A stretch of DNA of 64,000 nt. It comes from Candidatus Omnitrophota bacterium. Its GTDB lineage: Bacteria > Omnitrophota > Omnitrophia > Omnitrophales > Aquincolibacteriaceae. The DNA lies in contig JACPXK010000068.1 of NCBI GenBank assembly GCA_016196565.1, forward strand, positions 16,177-80,176, read 5' to 3'. Each line of letters begins with the position of its first letter. Positions within the stretch are counted from its first letter, which is position 1. This document shows positions 43,862 to 53,666 of this stretch, one piece after another. The translations under genes and the position numbers were made by a program. Under the pieces are notes generated by a model, which made no database searches, had not been told where the DNA came from, and worked only from the letters and a program-made list of their open reading frames with translations.

Positions 43862-44047
43862 TTAAGGCCGTTCTTTGTCTGAAGAGTCGAAATCGGATTC
43901 GCGACATTAGAAATCTTAGGAGTCTCAGGCTGGAAGGCCGATGGCCCGCCGTTTTTTGGCGGGAACAGCGGAAGGTTTCCGGCCGAGACTCCTTTAGATT
44001 TCTCGCATTGAATCCGCCGAGGCTCGAAGACAAAGGAACGGCCTAAT
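43862..44047. repeat. Structured repeat, copy 1 (about 185 bp)
   Basis: Outer arms GGCCGTTCTTTGTCT and AGACAAAGGAACGGCC are complementary apart from one extra base. Inner arms GGAGTCTC...GAGACTCC and a central CCCGCC...GGCGGG hairpin complete a long imperfect cruciform. A second copy, about 94% identical over 161 bp, follows hemL. Together with the preceding element it fills the roughly 500-bp gap after the GGDEF/HD-GYP gene; nothing coding is seen there. Confidence 0.8.
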
Positions 44048-44110
44048 CTAGATTTGCTACCAAATCTGTGCTTGAGATTGGCGGCTTTCCTGTGGATAAT
44101 ACACGCCGCC

Positions 44111-44446
44111 ATGGGCATCGAGACTTTTCCCGAAATTGAGAGTTTTCAAAAACTTCCCCGCCAAGTGATTGTCAAGGGAGGCTCCTCCAGTTTTGATCAT
44201 GAAAAAGGCGCCGAGCTTCGCGGCATCGTGATCAATAACATCGGACATTCCATCCGCAACATTCGCGTGAGTGTGGTCATCTTCGATAAAAACAAACTCC
44301 CGGTTTTAAACACAAGCACCGTCACCGAACCCGAACTGCTTCCGCAAGGCGGCATTGCCAATTTCACTTTCAAGCTTGAAGAATACCCCGAACGCATTCT
44401 GGACTATCATCTCTACTCCACCTGGAATTTTAATGAAGAGCTCTAA
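44111..44446 (+). CDS. FxLYD-like domain protein
   Basis: 111 aa from the ATG at 44111. A TTG at 44054 would add 19 residues with hydrophobic, signal-like character; neither start has a clear ribosome site. The body ([21 protein letters not shown]...[10 protein letters not shown]...[14 protein letters not shown]) is an all-beta immunoglobulin-like fold of the FxLYD kind. The acs start lies 14 bp inside its end. Function unknown. Confidence 0.6.
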   Translation: MGIETFPEIESFQKLPRQVIVKGGSSSFDHEKGAELRGIVINNIGHSIRNIRVSVVIFDKNKLPVLNTSTVTEPELLPQGGIANFTFKLEEYPERILDYHLYSTWNFNEEL

Positions 44447-46451
44447 AAACGATTTAGCCCAGACCGTTATCACGCAGGACGCTATCGACGTTCTCTTAAA
44501 AGAAAACAGAAAATTTCCTCCTCCGGCCGATTTTCAAAAAAATGCATGGGTCAAAGACGAATCCGTTTATGAAAAGGCCGCCAAAGATCCCGAGGCTTAT
44601 TGGGCGGCGTGGGCCTCCGAACTTCAGTGGATGAAGCCTTGGAAAAAAATTCTCGATTGGAAACCGCCGCGCGCCCAGTGGTTTGTGGGCGGCAAAATCA
44701 ACGCCTCCGTCAATTGTGTGGACCGTCACGTCTTTTCGGACACCGGCCATCATACCAAGCGCAATAAGGCGGCGATTATTTGGGAAGGAGAGCCCGGCGA
44801 TACGCGCACACTGACTTATTGGGATCTTTACCGCGAAGTCAATCAATGTGCCAATGTTTTGAAAAAGCTGGGGATTAAAAAAGGCGACCGGGTCGGACTT
44901 TATCTTCCCTTGATTCCGGAGCTGTTGATTGCCTGCCTCGCCTGTGCCCGCATCGGCGCTGTGCATAGTGTGGTATTCGGCGGATTCAGTTCGGAATCTC
45001 TGCGCGACCGCATGAATGATGCCGAGGCGAAGCTTGTCATTACGGCGGATTTCGGCTGGCGCCGCGGCAATCAAATCCAGCTCAAAAAAGCGGTGGACGA
45101 AGCTTTAAGCCAAGCGCCCTCCGTTAAAAATGTGATTGTGGTGCGGCGAAACGGATCGGATCAAAAGGCTTCTCCCGAATGTTCCATGCAAGAAGGCCGC
45201 GATCTTTCTTGGCATCAACTTATGCAAGAGGCCAAGGCTTACTGTGAACCGGCCGAAACCGACGCCGAAGACATGCTTTTCATTTTATATACCTCGGGTA
45301 CTACGGGAAAACCCAAAGGCATTGTGCATACGACAGGCGGGTATTTAACCGGTGTTTATGCTACGACCAAATGGATTTTCGATTTAAAAGAGGAAGATGT
45401 TTTTTGGTGTACGGCCGATATCGGCTGGATTACCGGGCATAGTTATGTGATTTATGGTCCGCTTGCCAACGGCGCGACCGTCCTGATGTATGAAGGTGCG
45501 CCGGATTGGCCGGAAAAAAACCGTTTTTGGAAGCTCATCGAAAAATACGGCGTCACCATTTTTTATACCGCGCCAACCGCAATTCGCGCCTTTATGAAAT
45601 GGGGAAACCAGTGGCCGGCGGGTTGTGACCTTTCTTCGCTTCGTCTTCTTGGATCCGTGGGCGAGCCCATTAATCCCGAAGCTTGGATGTGGTATCAGGA
45701 GCATATCGGCCGTAAAAAATGTCCTGTCGTGGATACGTGGTGGCAAACCGAAACTGGATGTATTTTGATTTCTCCCTTGCCGGGCGTGACGGTCACGAAG
45801 CCCGGTTCAGCGACTAAACCTTTTCCGGGAATTTCCGCTGAAATTTTAAACGAGGCCGGGGAGTGCATTAAAACCGGCGGAGGTTATGTGGCGCTTACCA
45901 AGCCTTGGCCTTCCATGCTGCGTACCATTTATAATGACGATGAAAGATACGTGAAACAATATTGGTCCAAATGGCGGAAAGATATTTATTTTGCCGGCGA
46001 CGGCGCTAACCGTGATGAAGAAGGTTATTTTTGGTTTATGGGCCGGGTAGACGATGTGATGAATGTGGCCGGTCACCGCATCGGCACGATGGAAGTGGAA
46101 AGCGCGCTAGTCGATCATCCTGCTGTGGCGGAAGCCGCGGTGGTGGGCAAGGCCCATGAGATTAAAGGACAAGCTCTGGTTGCTTTTGTCACGCTTAAGG
46201 CAGGCAATAAATCCAGTGACGATCTTGCCAAAACTTTGAAAGAACATGTGGCCAAAAAAATCGGGGCCATTGCCCGTCCCGAAGAAATTCTTTTCTCCGC
46301 CGACCTTCCCAAAACCCGTTCCGGAAAAATCATGCGGCGTCTCTTGCGCGACATTGCCGAGGGAAAGGCCTTGGGCGATACCACGACCCTTGCCGATGCT
46401 TCTGTGATCGAAAGCTTGAAGCAGCAATATGAATCCGTTGAAGGCAGTTAA
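44433..46451 (+). CDS. acs: Acetyl-CoA synthetase
   Basis: 672 aa, adenylate-forming enzyme that activates acetate via acetyl-AMP. Visible are the core [34 protein letters not shown], the DTWWQTETG loop and the C-terminal acetylation-regulated Lys in TRSGKIMRR. The start at 44433 was chosen by homology to the acs N-terminus, as upstream in-frame codons fall within the preceding gene. It overlaps hemL by 23 bp. Confidence 0.96.
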   Translation: MKSSKNDLAQTVITQDAIDVLLKENRKFPPPADFQKNAWVKDESVYEKAAKDPEAYWAAWASELQWMKPWKKILDWKPPRAQWFVGGKINASVNCVDRHVFSDTGHHTKRNKAAIIWEGEPGDTRTLTYWDLYREVNQCANVLKKLGIKKGDRVGLYLPLIPELLIACLACARIGAVHSVVFGGFSSESLRDRMNDAEAKLVITADFGWRRGNQIQLKKAVDEALSQAPSVKNVIVVRRNGSDQKASPECSMQEGRDLSWHQLMQEAKAYCEPAETDAEDMLFILYTSGTTGKPKGIVHTTGGYLTGVYATTKWIFDLKEEDVFWCTADIGWITGHSYVIYGPLANGATVLMYEGAPDWPEKNRFWKLIEKYGVTIFYTAPTAIRAFMKWGNQWPAGCDLSSLRLLGSVGEPINPEAWMWYQEHIGRKKCPVVDTWWQTETGCILISPLPGVTVTKPGSATKPFPGISAEILNEAGECIKTGGGYVALTKPWPSMLRTIYNDDERYVKQYWSKWRKDIYFAGDGANRDEEGYFWFMGRVDDVMNVAGHRIGTMEVESALVDHPAVAEAAVVGKAHEIKGQALVAFVTLKAGNKSSDDLAKTLKEHVAKKIGAIARPEEILFSADLPKTRSGKIMRRLLRDIAEGKALGDTTTLADASVIESLKQQYESVEGS

Positions 46452-47709
46452 ACTTTTCGAACAAGCTCAAAAATATATTCCTTCCGGGGTTAATTCGCCG
46501 GTGCGCGCATTTTTGGCCATCGGCGGAACTCCGGTTTTTATTCGCAAAGGTAAAGGCCCTTTTCTTTGGGATGAATCCGGCAAAAAATATCTCGATTTCT
46601 GCATGTCCTGGGGCGCGCTTATTTTTGGGCACGCTGCGCCGGGATTGATTCGAACTCTTCGCCGGGAAATCGCAAACGGCACAAGCTTCGGCGCTTCCAC
46701 CAAAAAAGAAGTTGAGCTCGCCCGCGCCATTCAATCCTTTTTTCCTTCCATGGAAAAAATCCGCCTGGTTTCTTCCGGCACGGAGGCCGTGATGTCGGCC
46801 ATACGGCTGGCGCGTGGATTCACAGGCCGCAAAAAAATTCTTAAAATTGACGGCGGTTATCACGGCCATGTGGACAGCCTGCTCGTGAAGGCCGGTTCCG
46901 GTGCCGCCACCTTTGGCATTCCCGATTCCGCCGGCATTCCCGAAGAACTCGCCGGACTTACGCTCAGCATTCCTTTCAATGATTTTGAAGCGCTGGAGGA
47001 AATTTTTAGAAAAGAAGGGAAAAATCTGGCGGCATTTATTTTGGAACCGGTTCCCGCCAATATGGGCGTGGTTTTGCCCGAAGACGGATATTTGAAAGCC
47101 GCGCGTCAAATCACAAAAAAATACGGAACGCTTCTTATTTTTGATGAGGTGATTACGGGATTCCGCCTGGCGCGGGGCGGAGCGCAGGAATCCTTTGGCA
47201 TTCAGCCCGATCTCACTTGTCTTGGAAAAATTCTGGGCGGGGGACTTCCGATTGCCGCTTTCGGAGGCTGGACGCAGATTATGAATTGTCTTGCCCCGGC
47301 CGGTCCTGTGTATCAAGCCGGTACCTTATCTGGAAATCCGGTGGCTGTTACCGCGGCCTTGTGGATGCTTGAAGCTTTACGCCGGCGGGAATTCGACTTG
47401 CTTTATAAGCGCGCGGAAGAATTTACGGCCGCGCTGGATCACTGGATTATGAAAAAAAATCTGCCGCTTCATCTAAATGCCATCGGTTCGATGTTCACTT
47501 TGTTTTTTACCGGCGAACCGGTCATCGATTACGCCTCGGCCAAAAAATCAGACACCGCACTTTACGCCAAGTTCTTCCACGCTGCCCTCAAGGCCGGTAT
47601 TTATCTGGCCCCTTCCCAATTTGAAACCAATTTCGTTTCCACCGCGCACAGCTCCGCCCATTTGAAACAAACCCTGAAAATATTCGAGAAAATTCTCAGC
47701 AAAATTTAA
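46429..47709 (+). CDS. hemL: Glutamate-1-semialdehyde 2,1-aminomutase
   Basis: 426 aa PLP enzyme that converts glutamate-1-semialdehyde to 5-aminolevulinate, the step between HemA and Hem[39 protein letters not shown] and the PLP-binding Lys267 in [16 protein letters not shown] are present. It is placed with acs, about 10 kb from the other haem genes. A structured repeat begins at its stop codon. Confidence 0.97.
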   Translation: MNPLKAVKLFEQAQKYIPSGVNSPVRAFLAIGGTPVFIRKGKGPFLWDESGKKYLDFCMSWGALIFGHAAPGLIRTLRREIANGTSFGASTKKEVELARAIQSFFPSMEKIRLVSSGTEAVMSAIRLARGFTGRKKILKIDGGYHGHVDSLLVKAGSGAATFGIPDSAGIPEELAGLTLSIPFNDFEALEEIFRKEGKNLAAFILEPVPANMGVVLPEDGYLKAARQITKKYGTLLIFDEVITGFRLARGGAQESFGIQPDLTCLGKILGGGLPIAAFGGWTQIMNCLAPAGPVYQAGTLSGNPVAVTAALWMLEALRRREFDLLYKRAEEFTAALDHWIMKKNLPLHLNAIGSMFTLFFTGEPVIDYASAKKSDTALYAKFFHAALKAGIYLAPSQFETNFVSTAHSSAHLKQTLKIFEKILSKI

Positions 47710-47887
47710 GACAATTCTTTGTCTGAAGAGCCGAAATCGGATTCGCATCACTAGAAATCTTAGGAGTCTCTGGCTGGAAGGCCGATGGCCCGCTGTTTTT
47801 TAGCGGGAACAGCGGAAGGTTTCCGGCCGAGACTCCTTTAGATTTCTCGCACTGAATCCGCTGAGGCTTGAAGACGTAAGAATGTCT
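47709..47887. repeat. Structured repeat, copy 2, between convergent genes
   Basis: Same layout and orientation as the element at 43862-44047. The central hairpin here is CCCGCT...AGCGGG where copy 1 has CCCGCC...GGCGGG, a compensatory C-G to T-A change. The outermost arms differ in sequence from copy 1 yet still pair (AGACAATTCTTTGTCT with AGACGTAAGAATGTCT). It fills the whole gap between the hemL and deacetylase stop codons, so it could serve as a two-way terminator. Confidence 0.8.
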
Positions 47888-47892
47888 GGGAA

Positions 47893-48831
47893 TTATTGGG
47901 AAAGAACTTCAAGATGGGCGGCAATGCAATGGGGCATAACGTCCAAATTGTAGCCGCCTTCAAGGAGTGAGAGGATTTTTCCGCCGGCGGATTGATCGGC
48001 CGCTTCCATCATGCGCTGGGTCATCCAGCCGTAAAATTCCGTGCTGAGGCAAATTTGGGCGAGGGGATCGGCGGTGTGGGCATCGAAACCGGCGGAAATC
48101 AAAACGGCTTCCGGTTTGTACTTTTTTATGGCCGGGAGGATTTTTTGCGTGAAGGCGTGTTCATAATCGCGGTCCGTGGAACCGGCCTCCATCGGACAAT
48201 TGAGTGTTGCCCCTTTCCCCTTTCCGATTCCAACTTCATCGGCCCGGCCGGTTCCCGGATAAAAGGGGAATTGATGAAGGCTAATATAAAATACGGAAGG
48301 ATCTTCTTCAAAAGTATGCTGCGTGCCGTTGCCATGATGCACGTCCCAATCGAGAATCAGGATTTTGTCGAGCCTATGTTGTTTTTGCAAATAACGGGCG
48401 GTGATCGCGATATTATTGAAAATGCAAAATCCCATGGCGTATTCCTGCTCGGCGTGATGGCCCGGCGGCCTTAAAAGGGCAAAACCATTTTGAATGTGGC
48501 CTCCCATCATTTGATCGGCCAGTTCCAGCGCGCCGCCCACGGCGAGTTTGGCAATCGCGAAGGATTTTTCCGAAATCATCACGTCGCGCGTATCGAGGTA
48601 TGCAAAACCGCTTCGTGAAACTTCCTCGGCGCGGCGAATGTATTCGAGGGAGTGAACGGTTTCAATCCATTTTTCATCCGCTGGTTTGGGCGCGAAGTTT
48701 TTGAGGCGTGAAAACCAAGGAAGATTTCTGAGGTGTGAAATCGAGCTTTGAAGCCGCGCAGGGGATTCCGGATGCCCTTTGCCTGTGTCATGTTCCAAAT
48801 ACCGCGCGTCATAAAGAAATCCCGTAGCCAT
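47893..48831 (-). CDS. Histone deacetylase/AcuC-AphA family deacetylase
   Basis: 312 aa zinc hydrolase of the arginase/deacetylase fold. LLRPPGHHAEQEYAMGFCIFNNIAI holds the catalytic His pair, DWDVHHGNGTQH the metal-binding Asp and His, and LISAGFDAHTADPL the second metal Asp. Family members act on acetylpolyamines, acetoin-related proteins or acetyl-CoA synthetase. The nearby acs, on the opposite strand, makes the last idea attractive but not shown. Confidence 0.9.
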   Translation of the reverse strand: MATGFLYDARYLEHDTGKGHPESPARLQSSISHLRNLPWFSRLKNFAPKPADEKWIETVHSLEYIRRAEEVSRSGFAYLDTRDVMISEKSFAIAKLAVGGALELADQMMGGHIQNGFALLRPPGHHAEQEYAMGFCIFNNIAITARYLQKQHRLDKILILDWDVHHGNGTQHTFEEDPSVFYISLHQFPFYPGTGRADEVGIGKGKGATLNCPMEAGSTDRDYEHAFTQKILPAIKKYKPEAVLISAGFDAHTADPLAQICLSTEFYGWMTQRMMEAADQSAGGKILSLLEGGYNLDVMPHCIAAHLEVLSQ

Positions 48832-48920
48832 GAGCGCATTTTACCTTTTGATGCTCTGGGAGAACAGAAGATATTCTCCGCGCTTTCTGCCCGGCATGCG
48901 TCATGTTATTATTCTCAGCC

Positions 48921-50108
48921 ATGAAACCGTTTGCCAAGCGAACCCAGTGGGAAATGGCCGCCAATCCGCTTTCACGGGCCGTGGAAGAATACAAAAAAAG
49001 CGGAAAACCTTTTTTCGACCTTACCCAGTCCAATCCTACCCGCTGTGAATTTGAATATTTAAAACCCGGACTTCTCAAGCCTTTTTTGAACGCCGCCAAT
49101 TTGTCTTACGATCCCGATCCCCATGGCCTTGTTGGCGCCCGCGAAGCAATCGCCGCCTATTATGCCAAAAAAGGTATCACTGTTTTGCCGCATCAAATTT
49201 TCCTGACGGCCAATACCAGCGAAGCCTATTCCTTTATCTTTAAACTTTTGTCCAATCCGCAAGACTGCATTCTTGCTCCGCGGCCCAGTTATCCGCTTCT
49301 GGATTATTTGGCCGGTTTGAATGACGTAGAGATTGTGCGTTATCCGCTTTTTTATGAAAACAGCTGGAAAATTAATTTTGAGGATTGGAAAAAATTAGGC
49401 GCGGAAAATCCCAAGGCCGTGATGCTGATTCACCCCAACAATCCCACGGGAAATTATGTGACGAGCCCTGAGCTTCAAAAAATCCGGGAATTTTGCCGTA
49501 CGTCCGGCGCCGCGTTGATTTGCGATGAGGTTTTCTTCGATTTTTCCTTCGGCGAGGGGAAAGACAAGGCGCCGAGTTTTGCCGGTGAAAAGGAACAGCT
49601 TACCTTTACTTTGTCCGGCATTTCCAAAATACTCGGGTTGCCGCAAATGAAACTTTCCTGGATTGTGGTTTCGGGGCCGGAAGGTCTTGCCCGGGAAGCG
49701 ATCAGCCGGCTTCAGATTATTTCGGATACTTATCTTTCCGCGAGCACTCCTTCTCAAAATGCTCTCGAGGAATGGTTTGGCTACGCCGAGCCAATCCAGC
49801 GGGAAATTCGTGAACGTGTTTTAGAAAACCGGAATTATTTATCCCAAAAAATTTCCGGCATTCAAAACGCAAAACTTCTCGAAGCTTCAGGCGGCTGGTA
49901 TGCCATGATTAAAACGTCTTTGGCGGATGATGAGGAATTTGTCTTGGAATTAATTCGTGAGGCCGGCGTCTTGATTCATCCCGGTTATCTTTATGAGGCC
50001 GGGGAGGAAAACCTACTTGTCTTAAGCTTGATTGTTGCGCCTGATATTTTCAGGGAAGGAATCAGCCGGATGGCGGGGTTTTTGTCTCGTCAATCATTTC
50101 ATAAATAG
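48921..50108 (+). CDS. PLP-dependent aminotransferase, class I/II
   Basis: 395 aa fold-type I enzyme. FDLTQSNPTRCEF, HPNNPTGNYV, CDEVFFDFSFG and the PLP Lys in TLSGISKILGLPQMKLSW are seen. The substrate cannot be told; aspartate- or alanine-type activity is usual for such sequences. Start ATG at 48921 without an upstream ribosome site. It converges with the lipoprotein gene, with an unusually long 47-bp overlap. Confidence 0.9.
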   Translation: MKPFAKRTQWEMAANPLSRAVEEYKKSGKPFFDLTQSNPTRCEFEYLKPGLLKPFLNAANLSYDPDPHGLVGAREAIAAYYAKKGITVLPHQIFLTANTSEAYSFIFKLLSNPQDCILAPRPSYPLLDYLAGLNDVEIVRYPLFYENSWKINFEDWKKLGAENPKAVMLIHPNNPTGNYVTSPELQKIREFCRTSGAALICDEVFFDFSFGEGKDKAPSFAGEKEQLTFTLSGISKILGLPQMKLSWIVVSGPEGLAREAISRLQIISDTYLSASTPSQNALEEWFGYAEPIQREIRERVLENRNYLSQKISGIQNAKLLEASGGWYAMIKTSLADDEEFVLELIREAGVLIHPGYLYEAGEENLLVLSLIVAPDIFREGISRMAGFLSRQSFHK

Positions 50109-50937
50109 ACTGGCTCTGGCCGGTGTCCGTGAATTTAGCATCGGGTGTGTAAGAAAAACTGTTTATCCGGGTCACTTTCGCGATGACTTTCCCGTTTTTC
50201 CAATCAAAATAATTTGTTTCGTCGATGGTGGCTTGAATCGTCATCTTAATCGTTTTGAAAAGGATTTTCATTTCTTCTTGTTTGGTCTGCGACGCCCGGG
50301 TTTTAATGACCGCCACCGGTTTGCCTTTGACCGCGGCGAAACCTTCCAGCGTGCTTGTGGCGCGAAGAACATAAGGCAAAGGATTTTTTTGTTTTACCAA
50401 TAGGGATTCGAGTTTGAGCGAAAGAATTTCCTCATAATTCCAGGTATCGCCGATTTTTACCGGGCCTTCCGGTAAAACCGAAGTCCGGTTCCACTTTTCG
50501 ATTCTAAAGGTCCCGATTTTGGATTTGTGATGGCCGCGTATGAATTTTATAATTTCGCCCCGGTCGCTTATTTCGGTTTCCTCGAGCATAGCGCCGCCCC
50601 CTTCTTCAATTACCGTTTCGGATTTTAAAAGATAGTGCGGAGTGCCGCCAATAGATTCGTAGTGATTTTTCTGTTTTCTCGTCATTTCGACTTTAAGGCC
50701 TTGGTTATTTTTGATTTGGGCAAACATTTGAGTTTTTTCCAGGGCTTGTTCTACGCCGTCCGGCGGAGGAATCAAACGAAGGGTAATTCCCGAGGCTTCT
50801 TCCGGGGTGGGTGTGCGGTCGACAATGCTGAGCCGTATGACAGGATCTTCAAATTGAACCGGGGCTTGTTTGAAAACCAAACTTGCGCAGCCGTTAAGAA
50901 GAAAAATGACGAGGAAAAAATATTTAATGCGCGACAT
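50062..50937 (-). CDS. Predicted lipoprotein
   Basis: 291 aa. A short signal peptide ends in the lipobox LLNGC, so the mature protein should be lipidated. The rest is beta-rich, with a region (GPVKIGDTWNYEEILSL) seen in exported proteins of unknown function. It starts within the last 14 bp of rlmH and belongs to the leftward thiD-DUF6941-rlmH run. No function assigned. Confidence 0.75.
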   Translation of the reverse strand: MSRIKYFFLVIFLLNGCASLVFKQAPVQFEDPVIRLSIVDRTPTPEEASGITLRLIPPPDGVEQALEKTQMFAQIKNNQGLKVEMTRKQKNHYESIGGTPHYLLKSETVIEEGGGAMLEETEISDRGEIIKFIRGHHKSKIGTFRIEKWNRTSVLPEGPVKIGDTWNYEEILSLKLESLLVKQKNPLPYVLRATSTLEGFAAVKGKPVAVIKTRASQTKQEEMKILFKTIKMTIQATIDETNYFDWKNGKVIAKVTRINSFSYTPDAKFTDTGQSQSIYEMIDETKTPPSG

Positions 50938-51376
50938 GATAAGGTAAATTCCTCAAAATGGTCCAGGCACGGTAAATTTGCTCACTGGCCACCACGGCGG
51001 CCAGTTCATGCGGCAAAGTGAGCCGGCCAAAACTCCAAATCAGCTGCGGTTTAAGATTTTCAATCTCGGTTTTATTCAGCCCATCGGGGCCGCCGATCAC
51101 AATTTCCAGTTCCCGGGCGCCGGAATCCATCACCTTTTGCAAGATTTTGGCAAGTTCGTCGGAAGAAATTTCTTTGCCCGAGCGATCACACACCCAAATT
51201 TTTTTCCCCGGCTCCGCCGCGGCGCGTTTTTGATTCCATCCTCCGGCTTCACAGGGGCAGAAATGAGAAATCCTTTTAAAATATTCCGAGAAGACGGCAA
51301 AGGCGTTTTTATCTTTAAAGGCTTCACCGCCGATCCGGGGCGTTTGTTTCCAGGTAAGAGAAAACCGGATTTTCAT
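50924..51376 (-). CDS. rlmH: 23S rRNA (pseudouridine1915-N3)-methyltransferase
   Basis: 150 aa SPOUT (trefoil-knot) methyltransferase. The SAM-binding VIGGPDGL and the C-terminal knot LTLPHELAAVVASEQIYRAW, ending NLPYHVAH, are the RlmH signature. It methylates pseudouridine 1915 in helix 69. It is joined to its neighbours on both sides by short overlaps. Confidence 0.95.
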   Translation of the reverse strand: MKIRFSLTWKQTPRIGGEAFKDKNAFAVFSEYFKRISHFCPCEAGGWNQKRAAAEPGKKIWVCDRSGKEISSDELAKILQKVMDSGARELEIVIGGPDGLNKTEIENLKPQLIWSFGRLTLPHELAAVVASEQIYRAWTILRNLPYHVAH

Positions 51377-51798
51377 TCGGGAACAGGAGGCGGAGGAGCC
51401 GGGGCTTCTTGGGCAAGGATGATAAACGATTTGGTGCCGAACACTTCTTCGTCGGCAAGAATACGGAATTCGTATTTGCCGGCATGCTTGAATTCCAAAC
51501 CTTTCAGATTGTAAACGAGTTCATAGGAGGCCAGTTTGTCGGTGACATTGAGAGGGCCGATAATGCCGCGGCCGATCGCCTCGCCGGTTTTCAAATCCAC
51601 CAGTTCCAATTTGAATTGATAACTGCCGAGCGCTCCGGTGAATTTGACATACACGCTGAGCGCTCCGTGGCGAAAGGGGAATTGAGAAGTGCTGATTTCT
51701 TCGAAAATTCCGATCAGGCTTTTTTTATTCGTGCCCAACTCTGTGATGATACTGTCGCAGACAAGCATGGCTTCCTTGCACGGCTTAATCTTGTTCAC
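51373..51798 (-). CDS. DUF6941-like protein
   Basis: 141 aa from a GTG overlapping the thiD stop. It begins with CDSIITELGTNKKSLIGIFEEI and FPFRHGALSVYVKFTG, a pattern I associate with DUF6941 proteins, and ends in a Pro-rich tail (PAPPPPVPE). Predicted beta-sandwich, cytoplasmic. Function unknown; the operon position between thiD and rlmH gives no clear hint. Confidence 0.65.
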   Translation of the reverse strand: MNKIKPCKEAMLVCDSIITELGTNKKSLIGIFEEISTSQFPFRHGALSVYVKFTGALGSYQFKLELVDLKTGEAIGRGIIGPLNVTDKLASYELVYNLKGLEFKHAGKYEFRILADEEVFGTKSFIILAQEAPAPPPPVPE

Positions 51799-52592
51799 CC
51801 TGACCCCCTTTGTAATGCCTGATGATTGACCGGTCCCATGCCGCGGCCGAGGCCGGGATTGGTTTCAATGGCGCGGGTAATGAATTTTTTTGCCTCACCG
51901 ACGGCCGTCAGCAAATCCATGCCCTTGGCCAAATAAGCCGTAATGGCGGCCGAATGCGTGCATCCTGTGCCGTGCGTGTGTTCCGTCGTGATGCGGGCGG
52001 CGGAAAAAGAATGAAATTTTCCTTCATAAAATAAAATATCTTCGGCGCTTTCTTGCGCGTGGCCGCCTTTGACGAGCACCGCGGAAGGTCCGAAATCCGC
52101 AATGATTTTTGCGGCGCGTTCCAGAGAAGATTTATTTTGAATGGAAATGCCGGATAAAATCGAAGCCTCGGGGATATTCGGTGTTACGAGAAAAGCGTGG
52201 GGGAGAAGCTTCTTGCAAAGGATTTGGCGCGCGCGCGCCGAATCTTCCATAAGTGCGGCTCCGTGCTTGCTGATCATCACCGGATCCACCACCAGTGGGA
52301 AATCAAAACGGGCGGCGCGTTCGCCGAGGGCTTCGATCACTTCTGCGGAGCCCAAGGCCCCGGTTTTGGCGGCGCCCGGCGTTATATCCTCCAAAACGGT
52401 ATTGAGTTGTTTCATGACCAGATCCGGATTAAGCACGCTCACTTCATCCAGCCGCTGGGTATTTTGAACGGTCAAAAGCGTAATCACGCTCATGCCGTAA
52501 ACCCCCATTTGATGAAAGGTCTTTAAATCGGCCTGAATGCCGGCGCCGCCTGAGGGATCGGAGCCTGCTAGGGTGAGGGCAATGGGAATCAT
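51795..52592 (-). CDS. thiD: Hydroxymethylpyrimidine (phosphate) kinase
   Basis: 265 aa ribokinase-fold enzyme phosphorylating HMP and HMP-P in thiamine synthesis. IALTLAGSDPSGGAGIQADL opens the protein. VVDPVMISKHG, the LVKGGH block and the anion hole with catalytic residue in HTHGTGCTHSAAI are typical. The start was set at 52592 by the family N-terminus; an upstream in-frame extension overlaps the divergent promoter. No TPP riboswitch is seen upstream. Confidence 0.95.
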   Translation of the reverse strand: MIPIALTLAGSDPSGGAGIQADLKTFHQMGVYGMSVITLLTVQNTQRLDEVSVLNPDLVMKQLNTVLEDITPGAAKTGALGSAEVIEALGERAARFDFPLVVDPVMISKHGAALMEDSARARQILCKKLLPHAFLVTPNIPEASILSGISIQNKSSLERAAKIIADFGPSAVLVKGGHAQESAEDILFYEGKFHSFSAARITTEHTHGTGCTHSAAITAYLAKGMDLLTAVGEAKKFITRAIETNPGLGRGMGPVNHQALQRGSG

Positions 52593-52622
52593 AGAGCCAC
52601 TATTATACGCAAAAACCCTTAA

Positions 52623-52651
52623 TTGCCCAGGCAAGCCTTCCTTGCTATAAT
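52623..52651 (+). promoter_or_regulatory. Promoter of the polyprenyl synthase gene, nearly leaderless
   Basis: TTGCCC (52623-52628), a 17-bp spacer and a perfect TATAAT (52646-52651). The expected start point, about seven bases further, lies only a few bases before the ATG at 52662, and no Shine-Dalgarno site is present. Confidence 0.65.
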
Positions 52652-52661
52652 TCCAAGTCTC

Positions 52662-53648
52662 ATGCCGACCATTACTCTCGAGGAAATCTACGCTCCGGTG
52701 GAATCGCGCCTTCAGGCGATTCCCGAAACCATTTTGGAGCTTCTTTCTACTCCCAATGAACTTGCCGGCGATGTCATTGAGTACTTTTTTTCCGGCCGGG
52801 GAAAACTCCTTCGCCCAGCCCTGACCCTTTTAGGGGCGGAGCTCAAAACGCCCAATACTTTTTCTGAGACGAAACTTTTACGGCTTGCCGCCTCTTTTGA
52901 AATTTTCCATGCGGCCACGCTGATTCATGACGACATTATTGATTCTGCTTATCTCAGGCGCAACATTCCTACCATTAATGTGAAATGGGGGCCGGAGGTC
53001 GCGGTTTTGGTGGGGGATTATCTTCACGACAAAGCCATTGCCGCCATTTTTGAAAACGGCAGTCCTGCGATTGTTTCCCGTTTTCTTCAAACCGCCGGCG
53101 AGGTTTGTGACGGTGAAATTCACGAACTCAAAGAAAAAGATAATTCCGGACTCACGGAAAAAGAATATTTGGCCATTATCGAGAAAAAAACCGCCTCTCT
53201 TCTAGCCTGCACGCTGGAAGCCGGCGCCCTTTTTGCCGGTGCCAACGCTGCCGAAACTGATGCCCTCGGCCGTTTTGGGCGTGATTTCGGCAATGCCTTT
53301 CAAATTGTGGATGATTGCCTGGATTTTACGGCCAGCGAGCATGAATTCGGCAAAACCCTTGGAGCCGATTGTTTGGCGGGAGTGATGACCCTTCCTTTAA
53401 TCCGCCTTCTGGAAATTCTCGGGGCTTCCGAAAGAAAAGAACTTCTCTATATTTTTAAATCCGAAACCATGGACCGTTTTCAAATCGTGCAGGGTAAAGT
53501 GCGCGATTTCGGCACCATTGACTACGCTTTAGAGAAGGCCAAAAAATACAGCGAAAGCGCCAGGGGAGCCTTAACCCTTTTTAGCGACTCTCCCGCCAAG
53601 CGAAGTCTCGAGCGCCTTGTGGACTATGTGCTTGAGAGAAACCGGTAA
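52662..53648 (+). CDS. Trans-polyprenyl diphosphate synthase (octaprenyl/IspB type)
   Basis: 328 aa all-helical isoprenyl synthase. The first aspartate-rich motif is in LIHDDIIDSAYLRR and the second in IVDDCLDFTASE; GRGKLLRPAL binds the allylic diphosphate. It makes the long chain of quinones. Chain length cannot be fixed from sequence. It is followed by rsmI 18 bp downstream. Confidence 0.93.
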   Translation: MPTITLEEIYAPVESRLQAIPETILELLSTPNELAGDVIEYFFSGRGKLLRPALTLLGAELKTPNTFSETKLLRLAASFEIFHAATLIHDDIIDSAYLRRNIPTINVKWGPEVAVLVGDYLHDKAIAAIFENGSPAIVSRFLQTAGEVCDGEIHELKEKDNSGLTEKEYLAIIEKKTASLLACTLEAGALFAGANAAETDALGRFGRDFGNAFQIVDDCLDFTASEHEFGKTLGADCLAGVMTLPLIRLLEILGASERKELLYIFKSETMDRFQIVQGKVRDFGTIDYALEKAKKYSESARGALTLFSDSPAKRSLERLVDYVLERNR

Positions 53649-53666
53649 AAAAGGCCTTTTGCCTTT

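Noticed and set aside
44054..44110. TTG-initiated signal peptide extension of the FxLYD-like protein
   Set aside because: It begins a few bases after the structured repeat and has no ribosome site; kept only as an alternative start.
46330..47316. 328-codon open frame on the minus strand inside hemL and the end of acs
   Set aside because: It is antisense to two well-conserved enzymes with all their motifs intact; its product is Asn/Arg/Gly/Phe-rich with no recognisable domain, typical of a shadow frame.
52593..52661. TPP riboswitch upstream of thiD
   Set aside because: The gap to the divergent gene is under 70 bp and lacks the conserved CUGAGA and ACCUGA-like elements.
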